The translations under genes and the position numbers were made by a program. From Paenibacillus sp. GM2 (GTDB lineage Bacteria; Bacillota; Bacilli; Paenibacillales; Paenibacillaceae): a stretch of DNA of 64,000 bases. Position 1 is the first letter of the stretch. Every line of letters starts with the position of its first letter. The notes under the pieces were generated by a model. The model was not told where the DNA came from. It made no database searches and saw nothing but the letters and a program-made list of their open reading frames with translations. The DNA is taken from the NCBI RefSeq assembly GCF_900069005.2, contig NZ_LN831278.1:588235-652234 (forward strand), in the 5' to 3' direction. This document shows, one piece after another, positions 18,276 to 27,303 of the stretch.

Positions 18276-19177
18276 CAGAGCGCATGGCGATTGAATTTAG
18301 AGGAGCAATTAAAAAAAGACGCAGACACCCGATCGGACCGATCGATCTGACTATTCCGCAGGGTTATATCGTTGCACTGGTTGGTGCCAATGGAGCCGGC
18401 AAGAGCACGATGATGAACATGATGCTGCAGACGACCAGGCCGGACCAAGGGTCAATCCGCTGGTATGGGGAGACGTTCAACGGCGAAATACCGTTATCCT
18501 TAAGACAGAAGATCGGTTATGTTCCGGAGACTTCGATCGCGGAGGAAAGTCATCTTACGGCGGATGCGGTAGCGGAATTTCGCTCATACTGGTATCCAAG
18601 CTGGGATGAGGGGCGATTCGAGGAATTGATGCAACGGTTTCGCGTGCCGCGTAATGAGCGATTGAACCGGATGTCCAAGGGGGAGAGACGCAAGTTCGAG
18701 ATCGCGGCTGTGCTTGCCGCCCGTCCCAAGCTTCTGCTGCTGGATGAGCCCTCTTCAGGACTTGATCCGTTCGCTTGGGGCGATATGATCGATGAACTGC
18801 AGGCATCGATGGAGAATGAGGAGGTGACGATCGTGTTATCGACTCATGTTGTAGATGAGGTCAAGCGATTGGCGGACTATATCATTCTGGTCGATGAAGG
18901 ACGGATTCTCGGGATAGCAGAGAAGGATTCGCTGTACGGGACCTGGAAGGAACTTTGGGTACAAGGGGATGCAGGCGCGCTCGGCAAGCTGCCGGGAGTC
19001 GTCAAATGCAATCCGGACGGTCCGTCTTTAACACGGATTACGGTTCGGGATAATGAACAGTGGAAAAAGTATTTGGCGGCAGCGGATTTACAGGTCGTGA
19101 AATCACGTACACTTGAGCTTGAAGAGATATTGAGGTTGTGGATCGAAGGGCATAAGCCAGAGGAATTGTCAGTGTAA
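18272..19177 (+). CDS. ABC transporter ATP-binding protein (YtrB-like)
   Basis: The GTG overlaps the GntR stop. The 301-aa ATPase has Walker A GANGAGKST, a signature MSKGERRKFEIA, Walker B LLLLDEPSSGLD and the switch STHVVDEV. The C-terminal extension (about 210-301) is typical of YtrB-like proteins. It would power the permease encoded at 17087. It ends at 19177, 59 bases before a second ABC ATPase with its own permease. Confidence 0.9.
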   Translation: MTERMAIEFRGAIKKRRRHPIGPIDLTIPQGYIVALVGANGAGKSTMMNMMLQTTRPDQGSIRWYGETFNGEIPLSLRQKIGYVPETSIAEESHLTADAVAEFRSYWYPSWDEGRFEELMQRFRVPRNERLNRMSKGERRKFEIAAVLAARPKLLLLDEPSSGLDPFAWGDMIDELQASMENEEVTIVLSTHVVDEVKRLADYIILVDEGRILGIAEKDSLYGTWKELWVQGDAGALGKLPGVVKCNPDGPSLTRITVRDNEQWKKYLAAADLQVVKSRTLELEEILRLWIEGHKPEELSV

Positions 19178-19236
19178 ATGCCTGTTATGCCATAGATGTA
19201 TAAATTTTGAATAAGTGAAGCGAGGGATAACGAAAG

Positions 19237-20142
19237 ATGGTAAAACCTTTAGTGCTGGAGAAGGTTGTAAAGCAATTTGGCGAGAAGACCGCGGTTAACG
19301 AGATCTCGCTGCAAGTGGATGCCGGGGAAATCTACGGTCTGCTCGGCGCGAACGGAGCGGGAAAGACAACAACGATGCGAATGGTGCTTGGACTAATCTA
19401 TCCTGATGAAGGCAGCATTATGTATCATGGCAAGCCCTTCAATAAAGAGCTGCAGAGCAACATGGGTTATTTGCCGGAAGAACGCGGTCTGTACCCTAAA
19501 GTGAAAGTCAGCGACCAAATTAAATATTTAGCCAAGCTGCGGGGCATGTCGGAATCTGAGGCGGAGAAGAGTCTTCGTTATTGGCTGGAACGGTTTGATG
19601 TACCGGATTATTATAACAAGCGGATTGAAGAACTCTCCAAAGGGAATCAGCAGAAGATGGGCTTCATTGCCGCGGTTGTGCATAAACCCAAAATCGTCAT
19701 TATGGACGAAGCCTTTAGCGGTTTGGACCCGGTTAATGTCGAGCTGCTCAAAGCGACGGTCAAAGAATTGCGCGATGAAGGCACCAGCATTTTATTCTCT
19801 ACACACCGGATGGAGCATGTTGAAGAACTATGCCGCAATATTACGATTTTGGATCGCTCCAATACAGTTCTGCAAGGCAATCTGCGCGAAATTAAGAAGC
19901 GCTATCCGCGTGAAGAGGTCCTTCTCTATACGACAGGTGAAGTAAACGGACTGGAAGCGATCGATGGAGTCGAGAAGGTGGAGCGCAAGGAGCGAGGGTA
20001 TTCGATTCGCATATCCGACGTGGCCGTAGCGAAGGCCATTTTGCGTAAGGCGATGGATGAGAGCGAAGTAGAGCATTTCGAGATAAAAGAGCCAACATTG
20101 AATCAGATCTTTATTAGAGAGGTTGGTGAGGTTCATGAATAA
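19237..20142 (+). CDS. ABC transporter ATP-binding protein (NatA/YhaQ-like)
   Basis: Walker A is GANGAGKTT, signature LSKGNQQKMGF, Walker B KIVIMDEAFSGLDP, and the H-loop is STHRMEHVEE. The 301-aa length with a C-terminal regulatory stretch ending in EIKEPTLNQIFIREVG matches the YhaQ/NatA group. It overlaps the next gene by eight bases, a coupled pair. The NatAB family exports sodium or other toxic compounds; the real substrate here is unknown. Confidence 0.9.
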   Translation: MVKPLVLEKVVKQFGEKTAVNEISLQVDAGEIYGLLGANGAGKTTTMRMVLGLIYPDEGSIMYHGKPFNKELQSNMGYLPEERGLYPKVKVSDQIKYLAKLRGMSESEAEKSLRYWLERFDVPDYYNKRIEELSKGNQQKMGFIAAVVHKPKIVIMDEAFSGLDPVNVELLKATVKELRDEGTSILFSTHRMEHVEELCRNITILDRSNTVLQGNLREIKKRYPREEVLLYTTGEVNGLEAIDGVEKVERKERGYSIRISDVAVAKAILRKAMDESEVEHFEIKEPTLNQIFIREVGEVHE

Positions 20143-21424
20143 GCTTAGTACAGTTATAGGCTTCACGTTTATGAATAAGGTGAGAACAAAATCATTTTTG
20201 ATCACAACACTGGTGCTGGCCATATTGTTGACAATCGGTATTCATATTCCTTATTTCATTGATAAATTCACAGGAAAAGAAAGCGGCCCGGTGACAGTGG
20301 GGCTCGTGTATTCGGACTACCCCGAACTGGCTGGTTCTTTGGAGAAATACCATGATCGTCTTGCCGCGTCAGGCCTGAAGTTCACCAAGTATGAGCAGGC
20401 TGACACATCGTTGGACAAGGATCTGGAGGAGGGTAAAATCGCCGGTTATCTGCAGTTCAACAAGTCAGAAGCAGAGAGCTTCCCGGAAGTGAATTATGTC
20501 TCCAAGAATGATAATATCAACAGCGGAGTACAGACCGAATTGCAGGCTGCCCTGCAAAGTGTGAAGACTGAATTCATTACCAAAGGCTCGCTATCGGATG
20601 CCCAGGTGGCTGAATTGAATGCTCCTGTATCGATCAATATACACAAGCTGGAAAATACACAAGGCGGCGCCCAGAATGGAGAAGAATCCGGCAAGGAGCG
20701 CGATTTCTCGCCAGCCAACTTCGTTGTAATGTACGCGCTCATTATTCTCTTCTTCATGACGATTATGATGACCGGGAATATGATAGCGGCCGAGGTAACT
20801 GCCGAGAAGAGCTCGCGGATTATGGAGCTACTGATTACAAGCACGTCCCCGCTGGTGCAAATGTTCGGTAAAATTATCGGCATGTTCTTGATCGGATTGC
20901 TGCAAATCCTCGTCTTTGCCGTAGTTATAGCTGCGAATCTATCGCTTCCATACAATCGCGCATCCTTGGAAGGGTATGAGCTTGATTTCTCGCAGTTGGA
21001 TCCATCTGTACTTATTCTTGGGCTGGTGTATTTCATCTTGGGATATTTCTTGTACGCGACGCTGTTCGCTGCGGTTGGCTCGTTAGTAAGCCGCACAGAG
21101 GAGCTGGGTCAAGCGGTTATGCCGATCACGATGTTGTCGTTGGCCGCGTTTTATATCGGCAGCTTCAGCATGAGTGCGCCAAATTCACTTTTGATGAAGG
21201 TATGTAATTACATTCCATTCTTCTCTCCGATCAGTATGATCGTTCGTATCGGAATGGGAACGCCGAAAGCCTGGGAGATCGCCGTCTCTATCGTGGTGCT
21301 GCTCATTGCGATCTATGTCTTCGGATGGCTGTCTGCGAAGATCTATCGCACAGGCGTATTGCTATACGGCAAGCGCCCAACCATCAAGGAGCTTCGCAAG
21401 GCGATGAAGGCTTACAAGATTTAA
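20135..21424 (+). CDS. ABC transporter permease (NatB/YhaP-like)
   Basis: The ATG at 20135 follows GGTGAGG. The 429-aa protein has one N-terminal helix (about 15-40), a large extracytoplasmic domain of about 170 residues, and then five or six helices, the ABC-2 membrane 3 arrangement of NatB and YhaP. NMIAAEVTAEKSSRIMELLITS is a signature stretch preceding the second membrane bundle. It works with the 19237 ATPase. Confidence 0.9.
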   Translation: MNKLSTVIGFTFMNKVRTKSFLITTLVLAILLTIGIHIPYFIDKFTGKESGPVTVGLVYSDYPELAGSLEKYHDRLAASGLKFTKYEQADTSLDKDLEEGKIAGYLQFNKSEAESFPEVNYVSKNDNINSGVQTELQAALQSVKTEFITKGSLSDAQVAELNAPVSINIHKLENTQGGAQNGEESGKERDFSPANFVVMYALIILFFMTIMMTGNMIAAEVTAEKSSRIMELLITSTSPLVQMFGKIIGMFLIGLLQILVFAVVIAANLSLPYNRASLEGYELDFSQLDPSVLILGLVYFILGYFLYATLFAAVGSLVSRTEELGQAVMPITMLSLAAFYIGSFSMSAPNSLLMKVCNYIPFFSPISMIVRIGMGTPKAWEIAVSIVVLLIAIYVFGWLSAKIYRTGVLLYGKRPTIKELRKAMKAYKI

Positions 21425-21454
21425 GAAACCTTGAGATTGCAGTAAATTAAACTA

Positions 21455-21500
21455 AGGTCTATTCCTTCTTAATCGATAAGGGGGAGTAGGCCTTATTTCG
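21455..21500 (+). terminator. Weak terminator-like hairpin
   Basis: AAGGTCTA and TAGGCCTT can pair with one G-U, followed by ATTTCG. It lies after the ABC permease and before the DUF4091 gene. Confidence 0.35.
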
Positions 21501-21624
21501 CATAGCAGCAGCAGGCGAAGCCCCTGAAAAGTCAATATAGAACGTTTACATTGCGATTATCGGAGAGTACCATTAGGGTTAACGATAGATAGAAAATACT
21601 TCATACTGGAGGCTGTTCGAATCT

Positions 21625-23301
21625 ATGAACCTCAAGGTTAAGAAACTATCCTCTCTGGAGAAAGTGTTCCTTCATGAAGAGCCGCTTGCAGCCTGTAGCT
21701 TGGTTGATTCTGTATTGCGCGGCGAGAAATATTCGTATCAGATCGCTTACTACATAGATCCCGAGGAGGCCGAGGTGGCACAATATCTTCACGTTAAGGC
21801 AGTGCCATCTCCGGGAATCAATGTGAAGATGAGCAGGGTAGGAGTGGTACCTTCCGAAATGCCAGCTTATCCGAAGACGGATGCGGATTATTTGACGAAG
21901 CACCCCGGATTATTTCCTGATCCGTTGCTGGAGCTGACGGACGACAATATCAAAGTGCTGCCGGGACAGTGGCGGAGCATTTGGGTGGAAGCGGAGTTCG
22001 CAGAAGATGCCGTAGTACAGGACGCGGCTATAATCATTCGTTTCCTGCATGAAGATGGAACAAAGCTGGCTGAGGTCAGCCATACCATCTCGTTGATCGA
22101 TGCGGTGCTTCCTAAGCAGACGTTAATTCATACCGGCTGGTTCCATTATGATTGTCTAAGCACGCATTACGGGGTGGAGGAATTGAGCGAGTCCCATTGG
22201 ACACTGATAGAAGACTATATGAGGACAGCGGCCGAGCACGGGATGAATATGATTCTGACTCCTTTGTTCACACCGCCTCTTGATACAAAGATCGGGGGCG
22301 AACGCCCTGCCGTTCAGCTCGTTAAGGTTCATGTCGATGCTGAAGGTAATTATTTATTTGATTTTCAGAGATTAAAAAGGTTCATAGATATGGCATTGCG
22401 AACGGGGATGGAATATTTCGAGATGTCCCATTTGTTTACGCAGTGGGGAGCGGTTTCCGCTCCAAAGATTATAGCCAGCATTGCTGGGGAAGAACGGGCT
22501 ATATTCGGTTGGGATACCGATGCCGGAGGAGATGCTTACCGTAAATTCCTAAGCTCACTTTTGCCGCAGTTGACCTCGGTTTTGGAGGAATGGGGAATTC
22601 AGGAGCGCTGTTATTTTCATATATCGGATGAGCCGAACCTGGAGCAATTGGACAGTTACCGCCGCGCCTGTGAGATCATGGAGCCGCATTTGCGGGGATA
22701 TAAGGTGATCGATGCGTTATCCGATTATGAGTTTTATGAGAAAGGCTTGATCCAGACCCCTATTCCGGCAAATGATCATATCGATGCGTTTATTGAGGCG
22801 AAGGTGCCGAATTTGTGGACTTATTATTGCTGCGCCCAGCATAACAAGGTAAGCAATCGCTTCATGTCTATGCCAAGCCGCCGCAATCGCATCATCGCTA
22901 CCCAGCTCTATAAATTTGATATTGCCGGCTTCTTGCATTGGGGCTACAACTTCTGGTATACGCAGTTTTCCATTCACGCGATTAATCCTTATGCAGTGAC
23001 CGACGCGGGCTGCGGATTCCCTTCCGGCGATGCCTTTCTGGTGTACCCGGGAGCAGAGGGAAGCCCGGTCACTTCCATCCGGCTCAAAGTATTCCGCGAG
23101 GCGCTGTATGACCTCCGGGCGATGAACCTTCTGGAGAGCTTGAGCTCTAAGGAATTTGTGATGAGCATCATCGAGGAGGCTGCGGTTGAACCGATTACCT
23201 TCTCCGAATATCCTAGAAAGGAGCAGTATATTATCGATATGCGCAACCGGATTAATCGGGAGATCCAGGAGAGGCTTGTCACGGCAACTTCAATCATGTA
23301 G
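21625..23301 (+). CDS. DUF4091 domain protein (glycoside-hydrolase-like)
   Basis: The 558-aa protein lacks a signal peptide. The N-terminal 160 residues are beta-rich; the rest looks like a TIM barrel. HISDEPNLEQLDSYRRACEI (around residue 332) and FLHWGYNFWY (around 435) are typical of the DUF4091 family, in which the DEP motif is thought to hold the catalytic acid. A cytoplasmic glycoside hydrolase is likely. Substrate is unknown, and no sugar-uptake genes adjoin it. Confidence 0.82.
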   Translation: MNLKVKKLSSLEKVFLHEEPLAACSLVDSVLRGEKYSYQIAYYIDPEEAEVAQYLHVKAVPSPGINVKMSRVGVVPSEMPAYPKTDADYLTKHPGLFPDPLLELTDDNIKVLPGQWRSIWVEAEFAEDAVVQDAAIIIRFLHEDGTKLAEVSHTISLIDAVLPKQTLIHTGWFHYDCLSTHYGVEELSESHWTLIEDYMRTAAEHGMNMILTPLFTPPLDTKIGGERPAVQLVKVHVDAEGNYLFDFQRLKRFIDMALRTGMEYFEMSHLFTQWGAVSAPKIIASIAGEERAIFGWDTDAGGDAYRKFLSSLLPQLTSVLEEWGIQERCYFHISDEPNLEQLDSYRRACEIMEPHLRGYKVIDALSDYEFYEKGLIQTPIPANDHIDAFIEAKVPNLWTYYCCAQHNKVSNRFMSMPSRRNRIIATQLYKFDIAGFLHWGYNFWYTQFSIHAINPYAVTDAGCGFPSGDAFLVYPGAEGSPVTSIRLKVFREALYDLRAMNLLESLSSKEFVMSIIEEAAVEPITFSEYPRKEQYIIDMRNRINREIQERLVTATSIM

Positions 23302-23324
23302 TATCGGGTTGAGGTGAGGATGAG

Positions 23325-23810
23325 GTGGAGCAAAAACAGAGAATAGGAGTTCTATTTGTATGTCTCGGCAACATATGCCGTTCGCCGATGGCGGAGGCTG
23401 TGTTTCGTCATAGGGTGGCTGCTGAGGGGTTGGATGATCGCTTTCTGATTGATTCTGCAGGCACGGGGAATTGGCATATCGGCAAGCCGCCACATCATGG
23501 CACAAGAGGGATACTTGATGAGTATGGGATTTCTTATGAAGGCCTGAAAGCAAGACAAGTATCAATCGAGGACTTCTCGGAATTCGATTACATTGTCGCC
23601 ATGGATGTCCAGAATGAGAAGGATTTGAGACGGTTATCGCAGAGCGAGCATGCACAAATTGTCAAGCTGCTTGATCTCGTGCCAGGTATAATGAACAAAG
23701 AAGTGCCGGACCCCTATTATACCGGCAACTTTGAAGAGGTCTACGAATTAATCGGCAGGGGTTGCCAGGCTTTGCTGGAACGCATTCGTCAGGAAGCGCA
23801 GTTGGATTAG
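23325..23810 (+). CDS. Low-molecular-weight protein tyrosine phosphatase
   Basis: The 161-aa protein carries the P-loop VCLGNICRS (C13 nucleophile, R19) near the N terminus and the general-acid DPYYTG motif at about 128-133. Size and both motifs fit the LMW-PTP family, for example B. subtilis YfkJ. GTG at 23325 is preceded by GAGGTGAGGATGAG. Substrates in Bacillales include stress-related arginine or tyrosine phosphosites, depending on subgroup. Confidence 0.93.
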   Translation: MEQKQRIGVLFVCLGNICRSPMAEAVFRHRVAAEGLDDRFLIDSAGTGNWHIGKPPHHGTRGILDEYGISYEGLKARQVSIEDFSEFDYIVAMDVQNEKDLRRLSQSEHAQIVKLLDLVPGIMNKEVPDPYYTGNFEEVYELIGRGCQALLERIRQEAQLD

Positions 23811-23985
23811 TGGACTATGGACTATAGATTATGGACTCGCCCTCATCCGTTGATTTAACGGATGGGGGCGTCTTGCATTATTGCGAGAACGAAACTTTAT
23901 CCCCCTCCCAAGCGTTTACTAGAAGTGAGAGTTCAAAAGGGACCTCTGGAGTAGTATGCAAATCTGGATAGTTAGGGGAAATGTT

Positions 23986-25170
23986 ATGGATCCGGTATCA
24001 TCATTGCCTAGCCGTTCTACAACGAGACAAGGAGGAGCAGGGAAGAAAGGCAGTTCCACAGCGACTCGCAAACCTTCCAAGAAGCGGAAACGCAAAAAGA
24101 AGGGCTTCTTCCATACGGTCGGAAGATTTCTGATGGTATTGATCTTGCTGGCTGCGATAGGCGAGGTGTGGCTCTATTTAACGCCATCCGGCAATAAAAT
24201 GCTCTATTTGATGGCAGATACCTTAATTACAACCCAGCATCGGCACTGGGCCAAATATCTCATTGGACAGGCGGAGCTGGATCGAAGAGTAGCCGCCTAC
24301 CAGAAGCAATTTGATGAAATGGGAGAAGAGAAGGATACACATACAATCAAGCCGCAGCCAGGGACTGCAGGGGCAGGGGATAAAGAGGAAGAGAAGCCAA
24401 AGCCGTTAATGGAGATCGAGGAGGTATCGGGTACTGGATACCGCGGGTATGTGGTGACCGTCAATGATCCGACGAAGATCAGGCTTGGTGTTCCGGCCAA
24501 ACGGGGCAAGGGTGAGAAAGTGTCCAGTATGGTCGAACGGACTGGCGCTGTTGCGGGAATTAACGGGGGAGGCTTCGCCGATCCGAACTGGAAAGGAAAT
24601 GGTTTCAAGCCTATCGGTGTTGTTATCTCGCAAGGCAAGCTATACTATAACGGACTGGATTCCAAGAAATCCTCCACCCAAATTGTTGGGATCGACAAGC
24701 AAGGAAAGATGGTGGCCGGCAAATATTCTTTGGATGAACTGAAGGATATGGGGATCCAGGAGGCTGTTACCTTCCAGCCGCGAATTATCGTGAACGGCAA
24801 AGGCCAGATCAAGAGTCAGAAGGAAGGCTGGGGCATCGCGCCACGCACGGCAATGGGGCAGCGCGAGGACGGGGCAATCCTGTTCGTCGTTATCGACGGG
24901 CGTCAGCCTGGTTACAGCATCGGGGCCAGCCTTTACGATGTACAGCAGATCATGCTGGATCACGGCGCAGTGCTCGCGGCGAACTTGGATGGCGGCTCTT
25001 CGACCGTGCTAGTGACTAAGGGCGGGGAGATTGTCAACAAGCCTTCATCTGAGTATGGCGAACGTTATTTGCCAACCGCATTCCTCGTATTTGAGCATCC
25101 GGAGCAAGTGAACATTCCGAATATCTGGGAGGGCTTGCGCCCGCAGGATATCGACCCGGGCAAAAAATAG
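23986..25170 (+). CDS. NAGPA-domain (phosphodiester glycosidase) membrane-anchored protein
   Basis: The frame is open from 23956, but the ATG at 23986 has AGGGG upstream; the product is 394 aa. A very basic N terminus (KKRKRKKK) is followed by one membrane helix (about 45-65), leaving the rest outside. The C-terminal domain has GINGGGFAD, GIAPRTAMGQ and LDGGSSTVLV, the signature set of the phosphodiester glycosidase (NAGPA) family. Roles in exopolysaccharide or wall-polymer turnover are known or suspected for the family; the target is not evident. Confidence 0.88.
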   Translation: MDPVSSLPSRSTTRQGGAGKKGSSTATRKPSKKRKRKKKGFFHTVGRFLMVLILLAAIGEVWLYLTPSGNKMLYLMADTLITTQHRHWAKYLIGQAELDRRVAAYQKQFDEMGEEKDTHTIKPQPGTAGAGDKEEEKPKPLMEIEEVSGTGYRGYVVTVNDPTKIRLGVPAKRGKGEKVSSMVERTGAVAGINGGGFADPNWKGNGFKPIGVVISQGKLYYNGLDSKKSSTQIVGIDKQGKMVAGKYSLDELKDMGIQEAVTFQPRIIVNGKGQIKSQKEGWGIAPRTAMGQREDGAILFVVIDGRQPGYSIGASLYDVQQIMLDHGAVLAANLDGGSSTVLVTKGGEIVNKPSSEYGERYLPTAFLVFEHPEQVNIPNIWEGLRPQDIDPGKK

Positions 25171-25177
25171 CATTATA

Positions 25178-25224
25178 AATGGCCATCTTCCAAGCGCCCT
25201 GCGCCTGGAAGATGGCCATTTTTT
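25178..25224. terminator. Bidirectional terminator
   Basis: AATGGCCATCTTCCA (25178-25192) pairs perfectly with TGGAAGATGGCCATT (25206-25220); a T run follows on the plus strand. It sits between the NAGPA-domain gene and the convergent degV gene. Confidence 0.92.
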
Positions 25225-25261
25225 CGTTCTATGATGAGCAGTAATCTGCAAAAATTATGAT

Positions 25262-26122
25262 TTAGTAGGATAGCTGTTTTTTCTTATACATGATAGCGAC
25301 GGTGCGTGGTCCGCAATGACAGGAAATCGCGCAGCCGCCTTCAATAATCTCAACCTCTTTGACAGCTGTCCGCTCCAGCAATGCTGTCTTGATATATTCC
25401 GCAGTCTTGTCCGCAAGCGTCTGCGCCACGATGATCAGATCGCGGTCGATCTTGTGGAAGTTCTCCGTGAGGTGATGCAGCATGCGTTCGACGGCTTTTT
25501 CCGTCTTGCCACGGTATTTATCAGCCGAGATGACGACGCCTTCTTTAATCCGCAAAATAGGGCGAATCTTGAGCAGGCTCCCGATCATATGCTGCAGATT
25601 GGAGACACGGCCTCCTTTATGCAGGTAATCGAGCGTATCGACAAGCACTTCAATTTCTACCTGATCCCGCTCCTCATGGAGCATGGAGGCGATCTGCTCT
25701 GCCTTCATGCCTGCCTTGGCTGCCATGACAGCCCTCATCACCAGCAGGGCGATGCCCCCTGACACGTTCAGTGAATCAACGACATGTACACTGCCTTCCG
25801 GTAGCTCGGCTGCGGCGATCATAGCGCTCTGGTAAGTTGATGAGAGCTTGGATGACATACTGATGAACACAATTTGATTTTGTTGCTCGATCCATGGGGA
25901 GAAGGCCGCTATGAAATCCGCAGGAGACGGGGCAGAAGTACGGGGCAATTCTCCAGTCGCCTCGACTCTTTTGTAGATGTCGTTGGTAGTGATCTCAAGT
26001 CTGTCTTTATAGGCAGTCTCGCCAAACACTACATACAGCGGTACAATCCCGATGTCATATTGGTCGATCCAGGATTGTGGGATATCGGAGATACTGTCCG
26101 CGAAAATTTTCACTTGTGTCAA
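25262..26122 (-). CDS. DegV family fatty-acid-binding protein
   Basis: The 286-aa protein begins VKIFADSISDIP and contains TSAPSPADF and DTLDYLHKGGRVSNL, the signature segments of DegV/FakB proteins. These hold a fatty acid for phosphorylation by the FakA kinase. No fakA lies nearby. A single-gene unit, convergent with the NAGPA-domain gene. Confidence 0.92.
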   Translation of the reverse strand: MTQVKIFADSISDIPQSWIDQYDIGIVPLYVVFGETAYKDRLEITTNDIYKRVEATGELPRTSAPSPADFIAAFSPWIEQQNQIVFISMSSKLSSTYQSAMIAAAELPEGSVHVVDSLNVSGGIALLVMRAVMAAKAGMKAEQIASMLHEERDQVEIEVLVDTLDYLHKGGRVSNLQHMIGSLLKIRPILRIKEGVVISADKYRGKTEKAVERMLHHLTENFHKIDRDLIIVAQTLADKTAEYIKTALLERTAVKEVEIIEGGCAISCHCGPRTVAIMYKKKQLSY

Positions 26123-26234
26123 TGCATTTCCTCCAGTGTTGGTGTAATTGGTTCTTTATCTGCATTATAGAGGAGAAGCGGGACAGAAGCAAAAAGTATA
26201 CCGTTGGTAATTACTCCTACGGCTATGGCCTAAA

Positions 26235-27140
26235 TCAGGATTCCCTGTTCCAGGCAAAATGTTGGCGGAACCTGCGCGGGGACAAGCCCTCCTGCTTGGT
26301 GAAGCAAGCGGTGAAATAGGCCGCATGGTTGAAGCCAACTTCTTCTGCGATCCGTTCAATGGGCATATCGGTCTGAACGAGCAGCAGCTTGGAGTGCTCG
26401 ATCCGGATCAGCAGCATATATGCGGCCGGCGAGCATCCGAATACCTTCTGCATGCACCTGGCAATATAGACGGGATGAAAATTAATGCTCTCACCGAGTT
26501 TTTTGGCGGAGAAGGGTTCACGGAAATGCTCACGCAAATAAGCGGCTGCCTTCTCCGCGCAGACTGAACCTGGGGAGGGGGCAGCGGTCTCCAGAGACGC
26601 GGCGAGCAGACCGATGACATCCTGGAACAAGGCCTGCTGCTTCAGCCGTACACTGCTATGATGAGATGCCCGGTTCATCTCTGTTAATTCATCGATGGTG
26701 TCGATCATTTTCTGTAGCTGGGGAAGATAGGTGAACTGCGGCACAGCCAGCGTGAAGGGCGTTGTGGTGAAGGGATGCAGCGACATATACGCTCCGTCTT
26801 CGCCTTCCTGAGCCAAATGCTGCTTGCAGTATTCCGACAGCTCGATGACACGCCAGTTCCCGGATACCTGGAAATGAAGCCAATGATGAACCGTCTCTTC
26901 CTGGCAGCCTGAGAAACCGAAATGGTAGCAATCCGGGCGAAGGATGAGGGCGTGGCCTGCGGAGACTTCGTAATTTTGCTTCTCTTCGCCCACGTAGAGG
27001 CAGCCTTGGGAGACGACAAGCAGATCAAATACGCCGATATTTTTGCGGCTGAGGTGTTTGCCGCCATATGACATATGCGTCGATCCGCTAATAATATATT
27101 GCGGCAGCGGGGGAGCGGTTATTTCGATAATTTGAGACAT
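26235..27140 (-). CDS. AraC-family transcriptional regulator
   Basis: The 301-aa protein has an N-terminal cupin-like sensor half (GHALILRPDCYHFGF) and a C-terminal pair of helix-turn-helix units at about 200-295 (SAKKLGESINFHPVYIARCM, then IERIAEEVGFNHAAYFTACF, ending LSPRRFRQ). It is divergent from a MATE exporter 163 bases away and may control it. The ligand is unknown; the cupin half suggests a sugar or small metabolite. Confidence 0.92.
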   Translation of the reverse strand: MSQIIEITAPPLPQYIISGSTHMSYGGKHLSRKNIGVFDLLVVSQGCLYVGEEKQNYEVSAGHALILRPDCYHFGFSGCQEETVHHWLHFQVSGNWRVIELSEYCKQHLAQEGEDGAYMSLHPFTTTPFTLAVPQFTYLPQLQKMIDTIDELTEMNRASHHSSVRLKQQALFQDVIGLLAASLETAAPSPGSVCAEKAAAYLREHFREPFSAKKLGESINFHPVYIARCMQKVFGCSPAAYMLLIRIEHSKLLLVQTDMPIERIAEEVGFNHAAYFTACFTKQEGLSPRRFRQHFAWNRES

Positions 27141-27303
27141 ATATCCACCTCCAGGAGCGCTAAATATAGGTTTGAATTATGAAAGATTGAGTTGATTATT
27201 TGATACATTATTTCTAATAATGCATCTATAATGTGATTCATGTCAATAAGTTTAATAAGAGCAGGAGCGTAGCATCGTCTCCGTTCTTCAGGAGGTTGTA
27301 ATA

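Noticed and set aside
24297-24638. Minus-strand frame inside the NAGPA-domain gene
   Set aside because: Antisense to a gene with clear family motifs and without a ribosome site.
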